The position numbers were made by a program, and so were the translations under genes. DNA of 64,000 nucleotides from Poseidonocella sp. HB161398 (GTDB lineage Bacteria; Pseudomonadota; Alphaproteobacteria; Rhodobacterales; Rhodobacteraceae), in the NCBI RefSeq assembly GCF_005870025.1, contig NZ_VATA01000029.1, positions 18,818-82,817 of the forward strand, in the 5' to 3' direction. Positions 1 through 7,539 of the stretch are shown in pieces (within the stretch, counting starts at the first letter, position 1; each line of letters opens with the position of its first letter). The notes under the pieces were generated by a model, which was not told where the DNA came from, did not search any database, and saw only the letters and a list, made by a program, of their open reading frames with translations.

Positions 1-570
1 GTCGAACCAGCGCTCGACCTCGCCCTGCGCCGCGGGGGCGGGGTGGGAGAAATGCACCTCGAGCGGGCGCCAGCGCAGGTCGAAGCCCTTGCGGATCAGG
101 CTGCATATGCCGGCCAGGGTGAATTCGCTGTCCTGCCGCGCGGGCGCCACCTGCGGCGCGGTGATCATGTAGCGCAGGCACAGATCGCCCTCCGCCTCCT
201 CGAGGCTCACGAGCGTGCCGCTCTGCAGTGCCGCGCTGAACCGCACCAGGCTGTCGAGGCCGCGGCGGATGGTGGCGCATTGCGCGGCGCGCAGCCCCAT
301 CGGCCCGAAACTGCCCGGCCGCACCTGCGCCCCCAGCCGCAGTCCCAGATCGGGATCGCCCAGATGCGCCGCCGCATCTTCGAAGAGGCCCAGATAGGCG
401 GGCAGGGGCACGGGGGCATAGCGGTCCTGCAGCACCCGCGAATCGATGCCGTGGCGCTGCAGAAGATTTCGCAAACCGCCCATATCATCATCGAAGAGCG
501 CGAAAATCGGCTCAAGAATTATCGCCCTGACGGACAGGAATTCCGGCAGCGGTCCGGTTCCGGTCGACAT
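1..570 (-). CDS. AraC-family regulator, N-terminal part (cut by window edge)
   Basis: An open frame of 190 codons runs off the left edge without a stop, so only the N-terminal sensing domain is present and the C-terminal AraC HTH must lie outside the window. The visible part matches the arabinose-binding-type N-terminal domain of the AraC family: a repeated LGLFEDAAAHLGDPDLGLRLG stretch near residues 70-90, and the HFSHPAPA motif near residue 175 that closes this domain in many members. I chose the ATG at 570 because a GGGGA sequence lies about 9 bases upstream; an in-frame ATG at 600 has no clear ribosome site. It is divergent from the APC permease gene with 138 bp between them, so it probably regulates the amine-use genes to its right. 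That role is inference; the family call is firm. Confidence 0.8.
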   Translation of the reverse strand, partial: MSTGTGPLPEFLSVRAIILEPIFALFDDDMGGLRNLLQRHGIDSRVLQDRYAPVPLPAYLGLFEDAAAHLGDPDLGLRLGAQVRPGSFGPMGLRAAQCATIRRGLDSLVRFSAALQSGTLVSLEEAEGDLCLRYMITAPQVAPARQDSEFTLAGICSLIRKGFDLRWRPLEVHFSHPAPAAQGEVERWFD

Positions 571-708
571 TCTGCACGGATCCCCGTTCTGAAGCGCCAT
601 CTGGCGCAGACTATCGGATTCATGGCGCGGGCTGCAATGGCCCGGACGGCCCCCCCTGGCGCTAACCGAGTCCCATTCACGGCAAACGTGCAACAGGGAC
701 AACAGAAC

Positions 709-2139
709 ATGACCGACATGACCGGCGAGAGCCGACTCCAGGGCAATTCCATAGGCCTTGCCCATATCGTCTTCTTCGTGGTGGCCGCCGCGGCGCCGAT
801 GACCGCGGTGGTGGGGGCCACGCCCCCGGCCTTCGCCTTCGGCAATGACGCGGGCGTTCCGGGCGCCTTCGTGCTGGCAGGCGCGCTCTACCTGCTCTTC
901 TCCGTCGGCTACACGGCGATGACGCCCCATGTCACCGGCGCGGGCGGGTTCTTCAGCTACATCTCGCGCGGCTTCGGCGGCGCCGCCGGGATCGCCGGGG
1001 CGGTGATGGCGCTCATGGCCTATTTCGCCATCCAGATCGGCATCTACGCGCTCTTCGCCGTCTTCATGTCGGCGACGATGGCGCCCCTGGGGCTCGACCT
1101 GCCCTGGTGGGGCTGGGCGCTGGCGGTGCTGGCGGCGGTGGTCTTCTTCGGGCGGCGCAACATCGCGATCTCCGGCCGCATCCTCGGCGCCTGCATGCTG
1201 GCCGAGCTGGCGATCCTGCTGCTGCTCGACGGCGCGATCATTCTCAATGGCGGCGGCCCCGAGGGGATGAGCCTGGCGGGCTTCCGCCCCTCGGAGGTCT
1301 TCGCCCCCGGGCTCGGCGTCTCGATGGTCTTCGTGCTCGGCGCCTATGTCGGCTTCGAGGCCACCGCGATCTTCGCCGAGGAAGCCCACCGCCCCGAACG
1401 CACCATCCCGCGCGCGACCTATGTCGCGGTGCTGCTGATCACCGGCTTCTACGCGCTCTCGACCTGGGCGATCTCGCAGCATTACGGCCCCTCGGGCGTC
1501 CGCGCGGCGGCCGGGGCATCGCTCGAGGGCTTCTATTTCGACGCGGCGGCCGAGCTTCTGGGCCCGTGGTCGGTGCAGGTGATGAACCTCCTGCTGCTGA
1601 CTAGCCTCTTCGCCTGCCTGCTGTCCTTCCACAACACGCTGAACCGCTACTTCTACACGCTGGCGGCCGAGAGCCTGCTGTGGCGGAAGATGGCGCATGT
1701 CCATCCCGCGCACGGCTCGCCGCATGTCGCGGGGCTGGTCCAGGCCGGGCTGGTGGCGGCGATCCTGGCCACCTTCGCCCTCGGGCGCGCCGATCCCTAC
1801 ACGGTGGTCTTCTCCTGGATGGCCGGGCTGGCGGTGCTGGCGATCCTCGCCACGCAGATCCTCGTCTCGGCCTCGGTCATCCGATTCTTCCTCCGGGACC
1901 GCCGCGGCCGCTCGCCCCTCGTGGTGCTCGCCGCCCCGGCGCTGGCAACGGCCGGGCTGGCTGCCGCCTTCGCGCTGGTGGGCGCCAATATCTCGATGCT
2001 CACCGGTAGCGACAGCGCCATCGTCCTGGCCTTCCCGCTCCTCGTGATTGCCACCGGCCTGGCCGGCGGGCTCGCCGCGCTGGCGATCCGGCGCCGCGAT
2101 CCGGCGCTCTATGCCGGGCTCGGCCGCGGCCTCGACTGA
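709..2139 (+). CDS. APC-superfamily amino acid/amine permease
   Basis: This 476-residue protein is an inner-membrane transporter with about 12 hydrophobic segments and the usual length of the APC (amino acid-polyamine-organocation) superfamily. The first helix carries the glycine-rich, unwound substrate-site pattern (AAAAPMTAVVGATPPAF near residues 25-42), followed by a TGAGGFFSYI segment near residue 85 typical of APC carriers. The frame is open for 222 codons upstream, but that extension is Arg/Pro/His-rich and overlaps the divergent regulator, so the ATG at 709 (GACAACAGAAC upstream) is the sensible start. It opens a run of four same-strand genes with an ornithine-cyclodeaminase-like protein, a RidA-like protein and an FAD amine oxidase, so the substrate is probably an amine or amino acid. 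The exact substrate cannot be read from sequence. Confidence 0.85.
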   Translation: MTDMTGESRLQGNSIGLAHIVFFVVAAAAPMTAVVGATPPAFAFGNDAGVPGAFVLAGALYLLFSVGYTAMTPHVTGAGGFFSYISRGFGGAAGIAGAVMALMAYFAIQIGIYALFAVFMSATMAPLGLDLPWWGWALAVLAAVVFFGRRNIAISGRILGACMLAELAILLLLDGAIILNGGGPEGMSLAGFRPSEVFAPGLGVSMVFVLGAYVGFEATAIFAEEAHRPERTIPRATYVAVLLITGFYALSTWAISQHYGPSGVRAAAGASLEGFYFDAAAELLGPWSVQVMNLLLLTSLFACLLSFHNTLNRYFYTLAAESLLWRKMAHVHPAHGSPHVAGLVQAGLVAAILATFALGRADPYTVVFSWMAGLAVLAILATQILVSASVIRFFLRDRRGRSPLVVLAAPALATAGLAAAFALVGANISMLTGSDSAIVLAFPLLVIATGLAGGLAALAIRRRDPALYAGLGRGLD

Positions 2140-2177
2140 CCCTCTTCCCGACATTCCGACCCAGAAGGACCAAGCAG

Positions 2178-3335
2178 ATGAAAGACCTGCAGACCCGCTC
2201 CGCCCTGCCGAAGATCGACTTCCTCTACCTCTCCGAAGAGGACATGATCCGCGCCGGCGTCACCGACATGCCCGCCTGCGTCGACTGCATGGAGGAGATG
2301 TTCGCGCTTCTCCATCACGGCGACTACCGCATGGCCGGCCCGAACAGCGACAGCCATGGCGCGATGGTGACCTTCCCCGAGAACTCGCCGTTTCCGTCCA
2401 TGCCGAAACCCACCGCCGACCGCCGCTTCATGGCGATGCCCGCTTATCTGGGCGGCAGCTTCGGCACCGCCGGGGTGAAATGGTACGGCTCGAACATCGC
2501 CAACCGCGACAAGGGCCTGCCGCGCTCGATCCTGATGTTCACGCTGAACGACGCCGATACCGGCGCGCCCCTGGCCTACATGTCGGCGAACCTGCTCTCG
2601 GCCTACCGCACCGGCGCGGTCCCGGGCGTCGGCGCGCGGCACCTAGCGCGGAAGGACTCGCGCGTCGTCGGCATCTTCGGCCCGGGCGTCATGGCGCGCA
2701 CCGCGCTGGCCGCCTTCATCGCCGCCTGTCCCGGGATCGACACGGTGAAGGTCAAGGGCCGCGGCCAGAAGAGCCTCGACGCATTCATCGCCTGGGTGCG
2801 GCAGACCTACCCGCAGGTGACGACCATCGAGGTGGTGGACGATATCGAGCAGGTCGTGCGCGGCTCCGACATCGTGACCTACTGCGCTTCGGCCGAGGTC
2901 GGCAGGCCCGGGGACTACCCGCTGGTCAAGCGCGACTGGGTCGCTCCCGGCACGTTCCTTGCCATGCCCGCCGCGACGAATTTCGACGCCGGAATGGAGG
3001 CGCCCGGGATCCGCAAGGTGCTCGACAATACCGGGCTCTACGAGGCCTGGTACGAGGAGGTGCCGAAGCCCGCGCATGTCCATATCCCGCTGATCGGGGT
3101 GAAATTCATGGACATGATCGCCGCCGGAGCGATGGACCGCTCCGCGCTAGAGGATCTGGGCGCGATCGTCGCCGGCGCCGCGCCCGGCCGCCAGAGCGAG
3201 GACGAGATCGTCATGATGTCGGTCGGCGGCATGCCGGTCGAGGATGTCGCCTGGGGCACGGTCCTCTACCGCAATGCGCTCGAGCGCGGCATCGGCGTGC
3301 CGCTCAACCTCTGGAGCGAACCGGCCCTGCGCTGA
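2178..3335 (+). CDS. ornithine cyclodeaminase/mu-crystallin family protein (tyramine oxidase subunit B-like)
   Basis: This 385-residue protein belongs to the ornithine cyclodeaminase/mu-crystallin family, which binds NAD(P) and acts on imines and amino acids. Visible features are the substrate-side KWYGSN segment near residue 107, the LLSAYRTGAVPGVGARHLAR stretch near 150-170 (equivalent to the family's R-T-a-A-x-s motif), and the nucleotide-binding GIFGPGVMAR near 180. It is longer than classical cyclodeaminases (about 320-350 residues). The long form sits next to FAD amine oxidases in bacteria and is often annotated as tyramine oxidase subunit B; the FAD partner and a RidA-like gene are just downstream here. 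The physiological substrate and whether it acts as a catalytic or accessory subunit are inference. Confidence 0.75.
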   Translation: MKDLQTRSALPKIDFLYLSEEDMIRAGVTDMPACVDCMEEMFALLHHGDYRMAGPNSDSHGAMVTFPENSPFPSMPKPTADRRFMAMPAYLGGSFGTAGVKWYGSNIANRDKGLPRSILMFTLNDADTGAPLAYMSANLLSAYRTGAVPGVGARHLARKDSRVVGIFGPGVMARTALAAFIAACPGIDTVKVKGRGQKSLDAFIAWVRQTYPQVTTIEVVDDIEQVVRGSDIVTYCASAEVGRPGDYPLVKRDWVAPGTFLAMPAATNFDAGMEAPGIRKVLDNTGLYEAWYEEVPKPAHVHIPLIGVKFMDMIAAGAMDRSALEDLGAIVAGAAPGRQSEDEIVMMSVGGMPVEDVAWGTVLYRNALERGIGVPLNLWSEPALR

Positions 3336-3343
3336 CCCGTCCC

Positions 3344-3363
3344 GCCCCGGCGAAGGCCGGGGC
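3344..3363. other. intercistronic stem-loop
   Basis: GCCCCGGC, a GAAG loop and GCCGGGGC form a perfect 8-bp hairpin nine bases after the stop of the cyclodeaminase-like gene and 41 bases before the RidA-like start. There is no T-run, so it is more likely an mRNA-stability or partial attenuation element than a full terminator. Confidence 0.4.
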
Positions 3364-3404
3364 CTCCCCCTCTCCGACAGAGACATCCCCAGCAGAGACC
3401 TCCC

Positions 3405-3827
3405 ATGACGCAAATCACCAAGATCAAGACCGGCTCGAAATTCGAGGACTACGCCAGCTATTCGCGCATCGTCGCAGTGGATGACTGGATCTTCGTGTCG
3501 AACACCGCCGGACGGAACCCCGAGACCAAGGAGATCCCCGAGGACGTCGGCGATCAGACGCATCAGGTCTTCGCCAATATCGAACGCGCGCTGGCCGCGG
3601 TCGACAGCTGTCTCGGCGATGCCGTCGCCAGCCGCATCTTCATCCAGGACCCGGCCGATACCGAAACGGTCATGACCATCGTCGGGCAGAAGTTCCGCGG
3701 CATCGACCCCGCGGCCACGGTGACCTGCCCGCCGCTCGGATCGGAGATCTACAAGGTCGAGATCGAGGTCACGGCCTATCGCGGTGCCGCTCGGGCCGCG
3801 GCGGACCGCCGGACCCTCACCCTCTGA
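3405..3827 (+). CDS. RidA/YjgF/UK114-family protein
   Basis: This 140-residue protein has the length and fold pattern of the RidA/YjgF family, small trimeric proteins that in the RidA subgroup hydrolyse reactive enamine/imine intermediates. Family features are the IFVSNTAGRNP segment near 28-40, the Q-x-x-x-N-I-x-x-A-L helix near 60 and the closing YKVEIEVTAYRG strand. The conserved catalytic arginine of true RidA, which lies a few residues before the L-P-k stretch, is not present: the matching place reads PAATVTCPPLG. It is therefore probably not a standard imine deaminase. Its place between an imine-related dehydrogenase and an FAD amine oxidase suggests it handles an imine formed during amine oxidation. 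That role is inference. Confidence 0.8.
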   Translation: MTQITKIKTGSKFEDYASYSRIVAVDDWIFVSNTAGRNPETKEIPEDVGDQTHQVFANIERALAAVDSCLGDAVASRIFIQDPADTETVMTIVGQKFRGIDPAATVTCPPLGSEIYKVEIEVTAYRGAARAAADRRTLTL

Positions 3828-3848
3828 GCGCAGCCGAGGAGCATCGAG

Positions 3849-5141
3849 ATGGCCCCGAAAATCGCCCCCGTAAAGACCAGCCCGGACCTGCCCGGCCAGA
3901 GCGAGACCGTCGTGATCGGCGGCGGCATCGTCGGGCTGGCGGCCGCGCTGGTGCTGGCCGAGCGCGGCATTCCCGTCACCGTGCTGGAAAAGGGCCGGAT
4001 CGCGGGCGAGCAGAGCTCGCGCAATCTCGGCTGGGTGCGCAAGACCTCCCGCGCGCCCGCCGACGTGCCGCTGGCGCTGGCGGCCGACCGGCTCTGGGCC
4101 GGGCTGCCCGCGCGGACCGGACGCGATGCCGGCTACCGCCAGGCCGGGATCATGTTCCTCGCCCGCAGCGGCGCCGAGCTCGCGGCGCAGGAAAGCTGGC
4201 TCGGCTCGGTGGCGGGGCTCGGCCTTGGATCGCGGATGCTCTCCGCCGCGGAGATCGGCGCCCTGGTCCCGGGCGGGACGGGAGGCTGGGCCGGGGGCGT
4301 GATGACGCCCTCTGACGGGCGCGCCGAACCGGCGCTCGCCGCCAGCGCGCTCGCCGCGGCCGCAATCGCGAAAGGCGCGCGGATCGTGGAGGGCTGCGCC
4401 GTGCGCGGCCTGCAGACCTCCGCCGGACGGGTCAGCGGCGTGATCACCGAGCGGGGCGAGGTCGCTTGCAGCCAGGTTCTGCTGGCCGGCGGGCTCTGGT
4501 CGCGGCGGTTCCTCGGCAATCTCGGCATCCCGCTGCCCGTGCTGCCTCTGACCTGCTCGGTCTTCCGCACCGCGCCGATGGAGGGCCCGTCGGAGATCGC
4601 CGTCGGCGGGCCGGATTTCTCCTTCCGCAAGCATGTCGATGGCGGCTATGTCATCACCCAGCGCGGCGCGCTCTCCTGTCCGCTGGTGCTCGACCACCTG
4701 CTGGTCGGCCCGCGCTACCTGCATCTGCTGCGCGACCAGCGCGGGCTCCTGCGCATCACCGTCAACCGCCAGAGCCTGGCCGATCTGCGGCTGAAGCGGC
4801 GCTGGCGGACGGACCGGCCCTCGCCCTTCGAGACCGTCCGGGTGATGGACCCGCCGACGCTCCCGGCGCTTAACCGCGAGGCGCTGGCCAATCTCTCCGC
4901 CGCCTGGCCCGCATTCGCCGGGGCGCGGATCGAGGAGGCCTGGGCGGGCACGATGGACATCACCCCGGACTCCAATCCGGTCATCGGCCCGGCTGCGAAG
5001 CTCCCCGGGCTGACGCTCGCGACCGGCTTCTCCGGGCACGGTTTCGGCACTGCCCCGGCGGCGGGCCAGCTGGCCGCCGACCTGATGACCGGCGCGGTGC
5101 CGCTGGTCGATCCCGCGCCCTACAGGCCGGACCGGTTCTGA
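3849..5141 (+). CDS. FAD-dependent amine/amino acid oxidoreductase (DAO family)
   Basis: This 430-residue flavoprotein is a member of the DAO (D-amino acid oxidase/glycine oxidase/SoxB-like) family, which oxidises C-N bonds to imines. It has the FAD-binding GGGIVG at residues 24-29 after a beta strand, a conserved acidic residue ending the second strand (VTVLEKG), and the C-terminal WAGTMDITPDSNPVIGP and TGFSGHGFGTAPAAGQLAADL segments that close the FAD site. The start at 3849 is 21 bases after the RidA-like stop. With the permease, cyclodeaminase-like and RidA-like genes it forms a compact amine-oxidation unit; the set resembles the tyn (tyramine) oxidase arrangement described in Pseudomonas putida, though identity of the substrate is not proven. 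Its last 22 bases overlap the convergent FUSC gene. Confidence 0.85.
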   Translation: MAPKIAPVKTSPDLPGQSETVVIGGGIVGLAAALVLAERGIPVTVLEKGRIAGEQSSRNLGWVRKTSRAPADVPLALAADRLWAGLPARTGRDAGYRQAGIMFLARSGAELAAQESWLGSVAGLGLGSRMLSAAEIGALVPGGTGGWAGGVMTPSDGRAEPALAASALAAAAIAKGARIVEGCAVRGLQTSAGRVSGVITERGEVACSQVLLAGGLWSRRFLGNLGIPLPVLPLTCSVFRTAPMEGPSEIAVGGPDFSFRKHVDGGYVITQRGALSCPLVLDHLLVGPRYLHLLRDQRGLLRITVNRQSLADLRLKRRWRTDRPSPFETVRVMDPPTLPALNREALANLSAAWPAFAGARIEEAWAGTMDITPDSNPVIGPAAKLPGLTLATGFSGHGFGTAPAAGQLAADLMTGAVPLVDPAPYRPDRF

Positions 5142-6739
5142 CCGCCGGGCGCCGGGTCGAGCGCGTCATGCCCCGCGGTGGCGAGGCGCAGCAGGTCGCG
5201 CGGCAGGGTCTCTCCGGCCTTGTCGAGCTCGACGGCAAGGGTGACCAGGCGGCGGCCCCAGATCGCGGGCCAGGGGCGCCGCGCCGCCGGGGCGGGACTG
5301 CGCGACAGGCGGCGGATGTCGCGGGCCAGTGTCCCGCGGGTGCGGGCGATCAGGTGCCGCCCCGGGCGCGGCACGGCCATGTAGCAGGCGGCGAGCGCAA
5401 GGGTGCCTGCGGCCATGGAGAGGCCCGCGACCAGCACATCCGCCGCCGGGGCGGCCGCGGCACCGGCCTGGCTGGCCAGCATGAAGCACATGTTGGCATC
5501 GAGCGCATAGGGCGCGCTGCGCGGCGTCGCGCGGGCCAGCGCCCCGAACGCGATGAAGGGCAGGATGGTCAGGACCAGCGCCGCCCAGCCGTCTGCATGG
5601 GGCTGGATGCCCAGCCGGTAGGCCGTGCCCGCCGCGGCGCCCAGCAGCACGCCGGCCGCGAGCTTCGGCGCAAGCACATGCGGCAGCGGCACCGAGCCCA
5701 GAACCAGCGCGAAGATCGCCATCGAGAAGGCGGTCAGCTCGGCGGCAAAGCTGCCGGTGAGGATCAGCATAGCCGATCCCGCCAGGCTCGCGAGCCCGGC
5801 CAACAGCGCGGCGCGCAGCGCCATGGCGGGATTGCCCGGCGGCGCGATCCGCGGCAGGGCGCGGCCAGAGGGCGCAAGCGACTGCAGCTCTGCATCCGCA
5901 CGGGCCAGCGCCGCCCGCGCCGCCGCGAGCCGCGCGAGCGGGCCGGAGGCGGGCAGTGGCACCGGCGCGCCCGCCATCAGGCGCTGCGCGTCGGCGCGCG
6001 CGCCGGGATCGGCCTCCAGCGCGCCGGCCGCCTCGAGGAGCGCCAGCCCGGCCGCGAGGCCGGCATCGAGCGCCGCCATCCGCCGGTAGCCGTCGCGCGA
6101 TCCGGCCGCGACCAGCCGCGCCCTGGCCTCGAGCGCCGCCCCGGCATGGACCGCCTCCGCCACCGCCGCGTCGCGCGCCTCGGGCGTGGCCGCACTGCCC
6201 AGCAGCAGATCGGCTGCCGCCTCGAAGCGCCGGACCAGCGCGGCGCCCTCGGAGCGGAAGCCGGGCGTGTCGGCGCGGGGGGTGAAGAGCCCGACGATGA
6301 CCGCGACGGCGATGCCGCCGATCAGCGTGCAGGCCAGCCGGTCCAGCGCCAGATGCAGCCCGCCCGCGGGGTCGAGCATGGCCGGAAGGACCACGACCGC
6401 GACGGTGATGGCGCTCATCAGCGGCAGGTAGCTCGACACGCCCTGGCGCAGATGCATCAGCGCCGCGCCGGCCGCGAGCAGCAGCGCCATGCCGAGCGCC
6501 GTGGCCCAGGGCGCGGGCGAGACCGCGAGCAGCGCCAGCCCGGCGGCGCCGCCGATCACCGTGCCGAGCAGACGCCAGAGCGCCCGCTCGAAGATCACGC
6601 CGCGCCAGGGCTGGGCGACGACCCAGACCGGCATCGCGGCCCAGAAGGCATGCTCGATGCCGAGCGCCGTTGCCGCCGCGAAGGCCGTCCAGGCCGCCAG
6701 GCCAAGCCGGAAGGCCTGCCCGAAATCCGTTCCCGTCAT
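5120..6739 (-). CDS. FUSC-family efflux protein (AaeB-like)
   Basis: This 539-residue membrane protein matches the fusaric-acid-resistance (FUSC/AaeB) family of inner-membrane exporters for aromatic acids. It shows the characteristic two halves: an N-terminal block of about six helices (residues 10-155), with the family segment WAAMPVWVVAQPWRGVIFERALWRLLGTVIGG near 33-64, a soluble helical middle (about 165-310), and a second helix block (about 310-460). It is shorter than E. coli AaeB (about 655). The MarR regulator gene lies 62 bases upstream on the same strand and likely controls it. Exporting toxic aromatic acids would suit a neighbourhood that makes aryl-acetaldehydes and aryl-acetates. 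The gene ends inside the 3-prime end of the convergent FAD oxidoreductase. Confidence 0.82.
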   Translation of the reverse strand: MTGTDFGQAFRLGLAAWTAFAAATALGIEHAFWAAMPVWVVAQPWRGVIFERALWRLLGTVIGGAAGLALLAVSPAPWATALGMALLLAAGAALMHLRQGVSSYLPLMSAITVAVVVLPAMLDPAGGLHLALDRLACTLIGGIAVAVIVGLFTPRADTPGFRSEGAALVRRFEAAADLLLGSAATPEARDAAVAEAVHAGAALEARARLVAAGSRDGYRRMAALDAGLAAGLALLEAAGALEADPGARADAQRLMAGAPVPLPASGPLARLAAARAALARADAELQSLAPSGRALPRIAPPGNPAMALRAALLAGLASLAGSAMLILTGSFAAELTAFSMAIFALVLGSVPLPHVLAPKLAAGVLLGAAAGTAYRLGIQPHADGWAALVLTILPFIAFGALARATPRSAPYALDANMCFMLASQAGAAAAPAADVLVAGLSMAAGTLALAACYMAVPRPGRHLIARTRGTLARDIRRLSRSPAPAARRPWPAIWGRRLVTLAVELDKAGETLPRDLLRLATAGHDALDPAPGGQNRSGL

Positions 6740-6801
6740 CTGCCGTCCGTGCCTTTCGTGTCCTTGCTGCCTCCCTGTTTCGCGTTGTCCGGCCGGCCGG
6801 G

Positions 6802-7251
6802 TCAGTCCTGCGGGCCGAGCGGGTCCATATTCGCGTCGAGCCGCGACAGGAGCCTGAGCGCGGCGTCGATCTCCTCCTCGGGGACGCCTGCGAATATCTC
6901 GTCGCGGAGCTCGCCCAGCCGCCCGGCCAGCAGGCCGAGGAAGGCATGGCCCTCCGCGGTGACCGATACCAGCTTCGCCCGCCGGTCGGCCGGGTCCTCG
7001 CTGCGCCGGACGAAGCCCTGGGCGACGAGCGTGTCGAGCACGCGCACCAGCGTCGGCCCCTCGATGTCGAGCACCCCGGCCAGCTCCTTCTGGCGGTAGG
7101 GGCGGTCCTGGCGGGCCAGGAAGCGCAGCGGCAGCGTGGAGGCATAGCTCAGCCCGTGGCCGGCGAAGACCCCGTCCATGATCCTGCGGTAGCGCCGCGA
7201 GACCGTGATGAGCTGGAGGCCCAGATCCTCCCGCTTTCCCGGGCGGGGCAT
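6802..7251 (-). CDS. MarR-family transcriptional regulator
   Basis: This 149-residue protein has the MarR architecture: N-terminal dimer helix, winged HTH (RQKELAGVLDIEGPTLVRVLDTLVAQGFVRR near 73-103), wing with the family D-x-R segment (EDPADRRAKLVSVT), and C-terminal dimer helices. MarR proteins are usually small-molecule-responsive repressors, often of phenolic or aromatic compounds. The ATG at 7251 has GGAGAA six bases upstream. A palindrome 17 bp upstream of the start and two related ones before the divergent GMC gene give this regulator likely targets on both sides: itself with the FUSC exporter, and the GMC/aldehyde dehydrogenase pair. Confidence 0.9.
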   Translation of the reverse strand: MPRPGKREDLGLQLITVSRRYRRIMDGVFAGHGLSYASTLPLRFLARQDRPYRQKELAGVLDIEGPTLVRVLDTLVAQGFVRRSEDPADRRAKLVSVTAEGHAFLGLLAGRLGELRDEIFAGVPEEEIDAALRLLSRLDANMDPLGPQD

Positions 7252-7268
7252 GGCCGTTCTCCTTTTCG

Positions 7269-7281
7269 ATAGGTCGCCTAT
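7269..7281. promoter_or_regulatory. MarR-like operator box 1
   Basis: ATAGGTCGCCTAT is an inverted repeat with 5-bp arms, widened to GATAGG/CCTATC by the flanking bases. It lies 17 bp upstream of the MarR gene start, where an autoregulatory operator is expected. It shares the pattern ATAGS-N3-SCTAT with the box at 7445-7457. Confidence 0.55.
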
Positions 7282-7428
7282 CTAAATCCGCCTTGGCGCG
7301 CGGGCAAGCCCTGCCTGCGGGCGAAACCTGCCGGCATCCCTGAGTTCGCCGGAAAAACGTCTATTTGTCAGTTGGTTGCCTCGCATCTCCCGCTGGGCCC
7401 GCAAATTTGCACAGGGCGATGTGAATAA

Positions 7429-7441
7429 ATAGCATTGCTAA
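7429..7441. promoter_or_regulatory. MarR-like operator box 2
   Basis: ATAGCATTGCTAA contains the perfect inverted repeat TAGCA-T-TGCTA and differs from the pattern ATAGS-N3-SCTAT at one end position. It lies about 100 bp upstream of the GMC oxidoreductase start in an AT-rich island, and its centre is 16 bp from box 3. Confidence 0.45.
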
Positions 7442-7444
7442 TAG

Positions 7445-7457
7445 ATAGCTAAGCTAT
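7445..7457. promoter_or_regulatory. MarR-like operator box 3
   Basis: ATAGCTAAGCTAT is a perfect inverted repeat (ATAGCT/AGCTAT around one A) and fits the same ATAGS-N3-SCTAT pattern as box 1. Its place in the AT-rich stretch 82 bp before the GMC oxidoreductase gene suggests it covers that promoter. Confidence 0.55.
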
Positions 7458-7539
7458 TTAATTATCGCCAACGGTATGCGCCGGGATACAGCCGCAACTG
7501 CCAGGATCCCGCGCCGTCATTGCAGGAAAGGGATGTCCC

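Noticed and set aside
3147..5039. A 630-codon minus-strand frame across the FAD oxidoreductase and RidA-like genes
   Set aside because: The sense-strand proteins have clear family motifs; the antisense reading is Arg/Gly/Asp-rich and has no match I recognise.
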